A program made the translations under genes and the position numbers. From CAVRJC01 sp964505725 (lineage in GTDB: Bacteria; Actinomycetota; Acidimicrobiia; IMCC26256; DASPTH01), in the NCBI GenBank assembly GCA_964505725.1, contig CAZDJK010000047.1, positions 1-64,000 on the forward strand: a stretch of 64,000 bases of DNA, read 5' to 3'. A model generated the notes under the pieces. That model ran no database searches. It was not told the DNA's origin and saw nothing but the letters and a program-made list of their open reading frames with translations. Below are positions 58,746-64,000 of this stretch, piece by piece (within the stretch, counting starts at the first letter, position 1; each line of letters starts with the position of its first letter).

Positions 58746-61208
58746 GTGACCGACACCACCACGGAGGGCGCGCCGAGCCCGGCGGTGACGCCGCCGAGGC
58801 AGCGCGACGGCATGGTGCAGCGGGGCGAATCGCGGTGGGCGCAGTGGCGGGCCGGAAGCTTCGGCCCCGCGTCGGAGACGCCTTACCGCAGGCGCACTAG
58901 TGACTGGGTTCGCCTCACGGTCGCGGTCGTGCTCGTCGCGCTCCTCATCGCCCACGAAGGCGACCTGACGCACACCGAGGAGAGCCTGTTCACCTTCTTC
59001 AACGGGTTGCCGGACGAGCTGCGGTCGTTCTTCAGCTTCCTCTACCGCTTCGGCGCGCTGTGGGCACTGGCCATCGTCGTGGTGGCGGCGCTGGTGGCCC
59101 GCCGGTGGCGACTCGCACGCGACCTCGCGATCGCGGGGGCGCTCGCGTGGTTCATCGCCCGGCTCATCGGGGCACTCGTGGTGTCGGAGGAGAGCCTGTC
59201 GAAGTCGCTCGACGTGGTCACGCGATTCGGCGACAACACGCCGGCGTTCCCGGTCGCACGCCTCGCGGTCATCGTTGCGGTCGTGAGCGCGGCGTCGCCG
59301 TACCTCACGCGGCCCGTGCGCCGCTTCGGTCAGTTCCTGGTGCTGCTGCTCGCGCTGGCCGCGATGTACCTGGGCACCGGGCTGCCCGACGGCGTGTTCG
59401 CCGCGGTCGTGCTCGGCTGGGGGCTCGCCGCCGCGGTGCACCTCGCGTTCGGTTCGCCGGGTGGGCGCCCGACGCGCGCGCAGGTGGCGGCGGCGCTGTC
59501 TGAGTTGGGCGTGGACGCGCGCGACGTCGAGCTCGACGCCCGGCAGGAACGGGGCACCTGGATGACCGCGCAGGACGACGACGGGCCGCTCGCGCTCCGC
59601 GTGCTCGGACGCGACGAGGCCGACGCGCAGTACCTCGCGAAGGCGTGGCGATTCGTCGCGTACAAGGACGGCGGCCCCACCGTGCACGTGACTCGGCTCG
59701 AAGACGTCGAGCACGAGGCGTACACGGTGTTGCTCGCGGCCCGCGCCGGGGCGCGCGTCCCGAGCGTCGTCGTCGCGGGCAAGGCGGGCCCGTCGACCGC
59801 GTTGTTGGCGGTGCGCCCGCTCGCCGGCGAGCTGCTGTCGACGGCGGACCCCGCGTCGGTGACCGACGCCCTCCTCGATGACCTGTGGCGACAGGCGGTG
59901 TGCCTGCGTGAGGCGCGCGTCGCCCACGGCCGGTTGCACGCCGGCCACATCGTGCTCACGTCCGACGGCCCTGCCGTCGCCGACTTCGAGGACGCGACCG
60001 CGGCCGCGAACAGCGAGCGGACGTCCGCGGACGCGGCCGAGCTGCTGTTTAGCACCGCGTCGATCGTGGGCGAGGAGCGCGCCATCGCCGCTGTCATCCG
60101 CGCCGTCGGGCAGGAGGGCGTCGTCGCCGCACTGCCGGTGCTCCAGCCGGTCGCCCTCGGGCGCGAGCTGCGACCGCACCGACGCAAGGAGGCGAAGCAG
60201 TTCAAGGAGGACATCAACCACCTGCGCGAAACGGCGGCCGCCGCCGTCGGCGTGGAGACCCCGCCGCTCCAGCAGCTCTACCGGATGAACACCACGAACC
60301 TGCTGATGGCGGTGGGCACGCTCATCGCGGTGTTCGCGCTGCTCAGCCAGGTCGGCAGCCCTCAGGAGTTCTGGAACACCATCAAGGACGCCGACTGGGT
60401 CTGGCTCGCGGTCGCGCTCGTCGTCTCCCTCCTCACCAACTTCGCGACCGCGATCGCGCTCATGGGCACGGTCCCGATCCCTTTGCCTCTGATCCGCACC
60501 GCGGAGCTCCAGCTGTCGATGTCGTTCTCCAACCTCGCGGTCCCCGCGATCGGCGGCATGGCCGCGCAGATCCGATTCCTCCAGAAGCAGGGGACCGACC
60601 TCGCGTCGGCCGTCGCCTCCGGAGGGTTGCTCATGAACGCGGGCAACATCTTCATCCAGATCGTCATGTTCGTGATCGCGGTGCTGCTCTCGCCGACCGC
60701 GATCCACACCGGCGACATCCCCACTGACAAGGTCGTCGACCTCGTGCTCCTCGTCATCGTGGTGGCCGTCATCGGAGTCGCGCTCGTGCTGGGCGTACCC
60801 AAGCTCCACGACCTCGTCGTGCCGCCGGTCAAGAGCGCAACCCACACGCTCGTGGAGGCGCTGCGATCTCCCAAGCGCGTCGTGCTGCTCCTCGGCGGGA
60901 ACGCGATCAACGCGCTGATGTACGCGGGTGTGTACATGGCGTGCATCGTGGCGTTCGGAGGGCACATCAACTTCTGGACCCTGCTCGCGCTGAACATCCT
61001 CATCGGGACCATCGCGTCGCTCGTGCCGATCCCCGGCGGGGGCACCGCGGTGTCGTCGGTCGGGATGTCGGGTGCGCTGGCGGCCGTCGGCGTGCCCACC
61101 GAGATCGCGGTGGCCGCGGTGCTCGCCGACCAGCTGGTGACGAGCTTCATCCCGGCGGTGCCCGGGTGGTGGGCGACGAACAACCTGCTGGAGGAGGGCT
61201 ACCTCTGA
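58746..61208 (+). CDS. Flippase-like multipass membrane protein (LPG synthetase TM type) with embedded pseudokinase
   Basis: 820 residues. About 6 N-terminal membrane helices (about 55-235) are followed by a soluble kinase-like domain (about 245-500). Its catalytic loop AHGRLHAGHIVL has lost the catalytic Asp (HGD to HGR) and VADFEDA stands where DFG would be, so it is a pseudokinase. The C-terminal half (about 515-810) has the LPG_synthase_TM/AglD-MprF-like fold with SFSNLAVPAIGGMAAQIRFL and LVPIPGGGTAVSSVGMSG. GTG 58746 has AGGGGACGGG upstream. It probably moves or regulates a lipid-linked molecule; the cargo is unknown. Confidence 0.85.
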   Translation: MTDTTTEGAPSPAVTPPRQRDGMVQRGESRWAQWRAGSFGPASETPYRRRTSDWVRLTVAVVLVALLIAHEGDLTHTEESLFTFFNGLPDELRSFFSFLYRFGALWALAIVVVAALVARRWRLARDLAIAGALAWFIARLIGALVVSEESLSKSLDVVTRFGDNTPAFPVARLAVIVAVVSAASPYLTRPVRRFGQFLVLLLALAAMYLGTGLPDGVFAAVVLGWGLAAAVHLAFGSPGGRPTRAQVAAALSELGVDARDVELDARQERGTWMTAQDDDGPLALRVLGRDEADAQYLAKAWRFVAYKDGGPTVHVTRLEDVEHEAYTVLLAARAGARVPSVVVAGKAGPSTALLAVRPLAGELLSTADPASVTDALLDDLWRQAVCLREARVAHGRLHAGHIVLTSDGPAVADFEDATAAANSERTSADAAELLFSTASIVGEERAIAAVIRAVGQEGVVAALPVLQPVALGRELRPHRRKEAKQFKEDINHLRETAAAAVGVETPPLQQLYRMNTTNLLMAVGTLIAVFALLSQVGSPQEFWNTIKDADWVWLAVALVVSLLTNFATAIALMGTVPIPLPLIRTAELQLSMSFSNLAVPAIGGMAAQIRFLQKQGTDLASAVASGGLLMNAGNIFIQIVMFVIAVLLSPTAIHTGDIPTDKVVDLVLLVIVVAVIGVALVLGVPKLHDLVVPPVKSATHTLVEALRSPKRVVLLLGGNAINALMYAGVYMACIVAFGGHINFWTLLALNILIGTIASLVPIPGGGTAVSSVGMSGALAAVGVPTEIAVAAVLADQLVTSFIPAVPGWWATNNLLEEGYL

Positions 61209-61271
61209 CTCGGCGACGCCGGCGCTCAACCGTCGGGCCGTCGAGGCCGAGCCGTCGGACCGATCGCGGCG

Positions 61272-62474
61272 CTATGCGCCGTGGGCCTGGGCGTACGCGA
61301 CCATCTGGTTGTAGACGCCGATGACCTTGCCGGCGTAGTTCGGGTCGGTGGCCCAGTTGCCGTGCCCCATGTCGCTCCACGTGGGCGCCCAACCCCGGGC
61401 GTAGAAGGTGTCGAACTGGTGCGCGGCGGTCGCGGGGTCGGGGCTCCACCAGGAGGGCGACGGCGGGTGCGCGAGGCGCGACGCGCTCGACGTGGGATCG
61501 GCGTAGTCCTCCAGGAGCTGGATCTGGGCGCGCACGCCGTCTCGCGGAGTCGGGAAGCTCGTTCCCCGCGTGCACGTGTCGCACCAGCCCATGCCGGCAT
61601 AGTTGTTGTTGGGCGCCGACGAGAAGCCGCCGGTCTCCACGATCGCCTGCGCGAACGCGAAGTCGCCGCGCACGTGCTCGTCGGCGCCTTCTTGGAGGAA
61701 GATCTGCGCGAGGTCGCCGATGCTGATCCCGTCGAGGTGCGCGGTGTAGTCCTTCGACTGCCACCACGAGGTCATCTCCGCGGCGGTGAGGAAGTTCGGT
61801 CCCATCACCGGCTGTCCTTGCGCGTGCAGAGCACCGATCACGCGCGCGCGAGCCAGCGCGGCGTTCGCGTCGGCGACGCGCTGGTTCATCACTGCCTGCT
61901 CCTGCTCGAGCTGGACCGCGAGCTGGGCCAGCGACGCCTGGCGCTGTTGGAGCGCCTTCTGGTCGTCGGCCAGCGAACCGCGTGCCGATTCGAGCGCGTC
62001 GCTGGTGTCCCGGAGCTTCTGGAGGGTCACGCGGTCACTGCGCGCGGCGGCGTCGCCGAGCTCCTTGCGCCGCACGGCCTCGACCGCGGTGGTCGCGAAC
62101 ACGTCGCTCACCGCCAGGCCGTCGCCGTGCGCGATGTACAGCGCCACTGCGCGGCCGCTGGCCTTCGCCCGCAGGTCGGCGCGCTGCGCCGCCAACGCGT
62201 CGACCTGCCGCGTGAGCTCGTCGATCTGCGCCTGGTCGTTCGCGATCGCGGTGTTCACCTGGGCCTGCTGCTCGGTGAGCTGCTCCACCCTCGCGGCCGC
62301 GGCGTGGGCGTCGGACTGCGCCTGCTCCAGCGCCGCCCGTGCCGCGACGACCGCGGGGTCGGAGTCGATGAGATCCTGCGACTGTGCGCCGGCCGACTGC
62401 AGGGTGACCCCGAGCACCGAGACGAGCGTCAGGGCGCCGGCGACCACCCCGACGGTGACCTGCCGGGCACGCAC
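61272..62474 (-). CDS. Secreted coiled-coil glucosaminidase-like peptidoglycan hydrolase
   Basis: 400 residues. A signal peptide (MRARQVTVGVVAGALTL to about residue 30) precedes a long coiled coil (about 40-220) like PcsB/RipC-type proteins. The C-terminal glucosaminidase domain (about 235-400) has IFLQEGADEHVRGDFAFAQAIVETGG, with the catalytic Glu in VETGGF, then SSAPNNNYAGMGWC and YADPTSSASRL. GTG 62474 has -10 TAGGCT 7 nt upstream, so it is leaderless. Convergent with the flippase gene. It likely cleaves cell-wall glycan during division or growth. Confidence 0.88.
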   Translation of the reverse strand: MRARQVTVGVVAGALTLVSVLGVTLQSAGAQSQDLIDSDPAVVAARAALEQAQSDAHAAAARVEQLTEQQAQVNTAIANDQAQIDELTRQVDALAAQRADLRAKASGRAVALYIAHGDGLAVSDVFATTAVEAVRRKELGDAAARSDRVTLQKLRDTSDALESARGSLADDQKALQQRQASLAQLAVQLEQEQAVMNQRVADANAALARARVIGALHAQGQPVMGPNFLTAAEMTSWWQSKDYTAHLDGISIGDLAQIFLQEGADEHVRGDFAFAQAIVETGGFSSAPNNNYAGMGWCDTCTRGTSFPTPRDGVRAQIQLLEDYADPTSSASRLAHPPSPSWWSPDPATAAHQFDTFYARGWAPTWSDMGHGNWATDPNYAGKVIGVYNQMVAYAQAHGA

Positions 62475-62481
62475 CTCGGGC

Positions 62482-62487
62482 AGCCTA
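62482..62487 (-). promoter_or_regulatory. -10 box TAGGCT for a leaderless glucosaminidase transcript
   Basis: On the minus strand TAGGCT lies seven nucleotides before GTG 62474, with no Shine-Dalgarno sequence in between. Confidence 0.5.
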
Positions 62488-62566
62488 GAAACACTCCAGT
62501 CACACGAGCAACACGAGGCCGCGGCGCCGACCCGCGCCTGCGTCCGCGCCGGCGGCGCGCGACCCG

Positions 62567-62974
62567 CTACCGGCTCGGGCTGGGGGGCAGGCGCTCGGCC
62601 ATGGCCGCGTCGATGCGGTCCTTCAGCACCGGGATCTGGTCCACCAGGAGCGCGAAATCGGCCCCGAACATGGCGAACACCGTCATCTCGGACGTCGCGG
62701 TGACCGTGGCGGTGCGGCGGAAGGTGCGGAAGATCGCAGCCTCGCCGAAGAAGTCGCCGGGCCCGAACTGGGCGATGACCGAGCCGTCGTGCAGCACGTC
62801 GGCGGTGCCCGACTCGATCACGAAGAAGAAGTAGCCCGCACCGTGCTCGGTCGCCAGGTGGCGGCCCGACTCCACGGTGCGCTCCTCCAGCTTCGCCGCG
62901 ACGGCCTGCTGCTCGTCGTCGGAGAGGTCGGCGAAGAGCGGGATGTTGCTGATGCGCGACACGTCCACAGCCAT
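62567..62974 (-). CDS. Cyclic-nucleotide-binding (CRP-like sensor) domain protein
   Basis: 135 residues, a stand-alone cNMP domain without DNA-binding or kinase parts. It has NIPLFADLSDDEQQAVAAKL, then SGTADVLHDGSVIAQFGPG, and the phosphate-binding cassette DFFGEAAIFRTFRRTATV with the conserved Arg. ATG 62972-62974 is preferred: TATCGT lies 7 nt upstream (leaderless). A class III cyclase is encoded 43 kb away in the window, so cAMP signalling exists, but a link is not shown. Confidence 0.88.
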   Translation of the reverse strand: MAVDVSRISNIPLFADLSDDEQQAVAAKLEERTVESGRHLATEHGAGYFFFVIESGTADVLHDGSVIAQFGPGDFFGEAAIFRTFRRTATVTATSEMTVFAMFGADFALLVDQIPVLKDRIDAAMAERLPPSPSR

Positions 62975-62981
62975 GGGCGGC

Positions 62982-62987
62982 ACGATA
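62982..62987 (-). promoter_or_regulatory. -10 box TATCGT for a leaderless cNMP-binding transcript
   Basis: On the minus strand TATCGT is separated from ATG 62974 by seven nucleotides. Confidence 0.5.
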
Positions 62988-63067
62988 CGGGGACCGACGG
63001 ACGGCCGTCCAAGCCGTTCACCAACTGTTTACGCTCCCGTCCCGGGCCGGCGCGGGCCCGCCGACGC

Positions 63068-63073
63068 TACGGT
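63068..63073 (+). promoter_or_regulatory. -10 box TACGGT for a leaderless DUF427 transcript
   Basis: TACGGT is seven nucleotides before ATG 63081. It is divergent from the cNMP-binding gene, giving back-to-back leaderless promoters in 106 bp. Confidence 0.5.
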
Positions 63074-63080
63074 GGCGGTG

Positions 63081-63452
63081 ATGAGCTCCGCATCGGCACC
63101 GCAGTCGCACGCCCACCGCATCACGGTCACCGAGCCCGAGATCCGGGTGCGGGTCTCCGTCGACGGCACCGTCGTCGCGGAGTCGAGCCGGGTCCGCCTG
63201 CTGCAGGAGGGAACGCTCCCGCCGCGCTACTACCTCCCGCCGGAGGACGTGCGCACCGAGCTGCTCGTCGGCACCGATCACGCGACCACGTGCCCGTTCA
63301 AGGGCCAGGCGTCGTATTGGACGCTCGAGCTCGGCGACGCCCGGCACGAGAACCTGGTGTGGTCCTACGAGCAACCGATCCCGGAGATGGCCGACATCGC
63401 GGGGTTGCTCTGCTTCTACAACGAGCGGGTCGAGCTCGACGTCGACGGCTGA
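63081..63452 (+). CDS. DUF427 family protein
   Basis: 123 residues. It has PEIRVRVSVDGTVVAES, then the LPPRYYLPPEDVRTELL region and CPFKGQASYWTL, the diagnostic DUF427 core, ending CFYNERVELDVDG. The protein is a single small beta-rich domain of unknown biochemical role, common in actinobacteria. ATG 63081 is fixed by the domain start and the leaderless -10. Confidence 0.92.
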   Translation: MSSASAPQSHAHRITVTEPEIRVRVSVDGTVVAESSRVRLLQEGTLPPRYYLPPEDVRTELLVGTDHATTCPFKGQASYWTLELGDARHENLVWSYEQPIPEMADIAGLLCFYNERVELDVDG

Positions 63453-63479
63453 GCCCGGCCCCCGGCGGTCGCGCGGCTG

Positions 63480-63932
63480 ATGGCGGTTCTGCTCTTCGTG
63501 CACCACACGACGTCGCCGTCGCTCCACGCGATGTTCGACGCCGCGCTCTCGGGGGCGGCCGACGCGCGGATCGAGGGGGTCGAGGTCGTCACCCGGCCCG
63601 CGCTCACCGCCGCGGCGTCCGAGGTGCTGGCGGCCGACGGCTACCTGCTCGGGACGCCGGCGAACCTCGGGTACGTCTCGGGCGCGCTGAAGCACTTCTT
63701 CGACCAGATCTACTACCCGTGCCTCACGACGACGGTCGGTCGACCGTACGGGCTCTACGTGCACGGCAACAGCGACACCGCGGGTGCGGTGCGCGCGGTG
63801 ACGACGATCACCACCGGGCTGCAGTGGAAACCGGCACAGGCTCCGGTCGAGGTGGTCGGGGAGCCCGGTCGCGTCGCGCTCGACGCGTGCTGGGAGCTGG
63901 GAGCGAGCCTGGCGGCAACCCTCGCGATGTGA
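63480..63932 (+). CDS. Flavodoxin-like/NADPH-dependent FMN reductase-fold protein
   Basis: 150 residues. ATG 63480 opens MAVLLFVHHTTSPSLHAMF, a flavodoxin-type strand and phosphate loop with HHTTS in place of SxTGxT. LLGTPANLGYVSGALKHFFDQIY matches the second flavin loop (GTPxNxGxxSGxLKxFxDR) of FMN reductases. It is 28 bp after DUF427 and may be co-transcribed. Confidence 0.8.
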   Translation: MAVLLFVHHTTSPSLHAMFDAALSGAADARIEGVEVVTRPALTAAASEVLAADGYLLGTPANLGYVSGALKHFFDQIYYPCLTTTVGRPYGLYVHGNSDTAGAVRAVTTITTGLQWKPAQAPVEVVGEPGRVALDACWELGASLAATLAM

Positions 63933-63945
63933 TCACGAGGTCGGT

Positions 63946-63951
63946 TAGCGT
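63946..63951 (+). promoter_or_regulatory. -10 box TAGCGT for a leaderless CoA-transferase transcript
   Basis: TAGCGT is seven nucleotides before GTG 63959. The same hexamer occurs before the Rieske gene and the thioesterase. Confidence 0.5.
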
Positions 63952-63958
63952 GCGGCGC

Positions 63959-64000
63959 GTGGCACCGCTGTCGGGTCTGCGGGTCGTCGAGGGCTCGGCC
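63959..64000 (+). CDS. CaiB/BaiF family CoA-transferase, N-terminal fragment (cut by window edge)
   Basis: Only 14 residues are present: VAPLSGLRVVEGSA. The PLSGLRVVE opening is characteristic of class III CoA-transferases (CaiB/BaiF), which move CoA between carboxylic acids. GTG 63959 is supported by the -10 TAGCGT. The Asp active site lies outside the window. Confidence 0.65.
   Translation, partial: MAPLSGLRVVEGSA

Noticed and set aside
1..64000. tRNA/rRNA genes, insertion sequences, phage genes or CRISPR arrays
   Set aside because: I found no transposase or integrase motifs, no tRNA-like cloverleaf, no rRNA segments and no repeat-spacer pattern. A tRNA scan would be decisive.

Overview
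The window is chromosomal DNA from a high-GC (roughly 70%) Gram-positive-type bacterium, most likely an actinomycete-grade Actinomycetota and possibly an uncultured Acidimicrobiia-like lineage. The inference rests on frequent GTG starts, many F420/luciferase-like monooxygenases, DUF427 and DUF2889 proteins, several bacterial P450s with Rieske and SDR enzymes, a WhiG/FliA sigma factor, and at least nine genes with a TAnnnT box 6-7 nt before the start codon (leaderless transcription). I saw no rRNA, tRNA, IS element, phage gene or CRISPR array. No gap between genes exceeds 300 bp.

Layout. (1) 1-12.5 kb is a catabolic island: a truncated oxidoreductase, a DUF2889 protein, two amidohydrolase_2 proteins, two P450s, a FadR-type GntR regulator, and a branched-chain-type ABC importer (LivHM fusion, LivG, LivF, substrate-binding protein). 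A 25-bp operator-like sequence recurs in front of most of these transcription units, always in the orientation of the regulated gene and on or next to its -10 box. (2) 12.6-22.9 kb looks like an isoprenoid/lipid module: a geranylgeranyl-reductase-family flavoprotein, a ChoD-like GMC oxidoreductase, a class III cyclase fused to a STAND ATPase, a protein with two complete UbiA prenyltransferase domains translationally coupled to that cyclase, and a sugar-type periplasmic binding protein. (3) 23-32.3 kb is a second catabolic block: thioesterase, third amidohydrolase, an orphan CoxL-type molybdoenzyme subunit, an ABC binding protein, a TetR regulator, a third P450 and an acyl-CoA ligase. (4) 32.5-41.4 kb is regulatory/structural: a sigma factor overlapping a GGDEF-EAL protein, an XRE regulator, and a 1571-residue coiled-coil protein ending in LRV-like repeats. 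(5) 41.4-45.7 kb holds a DUF6282-like hydrolase, an XRE/nucleotidyltransferase pair resembling a toxin-antitoxin unit coupled to a GH63-like hydrolase, and a Rieske oxygenase. (6) 45.7-58.7 kb is lipid/xenobiotic catabolism: two SDRs, an aldo-keto reductase, three LLM flavin enzymes, a VOC protein, a 3-hydroxyacyl-CoA dehydrogenase/thiolase/crotonase operon, an EthD-like protein, an NAD-epimerase, a cupin-like protein and a TesB-like thioesterase. (7) 58.7-64 kb is envelope and small genes: a flippase-like membrane protein with an embedded pseudokinase, a secreted coiled-coil glucosaminidase, a cyclic-nucleotide-binding protein, DUF427, a flavodoxin-like protein, and the start of a CaiB/BaiF CoA-transferase.

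Together the genes suggest uptake of a hydrophobic carboxylic or isoprenoid-like substrate (ABC importers), activation (acyl-CoA ligase, CoA-transferase), oxidation (P450s, Rieske, CoxL, SDRs, LLM enzymes), and beta-oxidation (HAD, thiolase, crotonase, thioesterases). The substrate cannot be determined from sequence alone.
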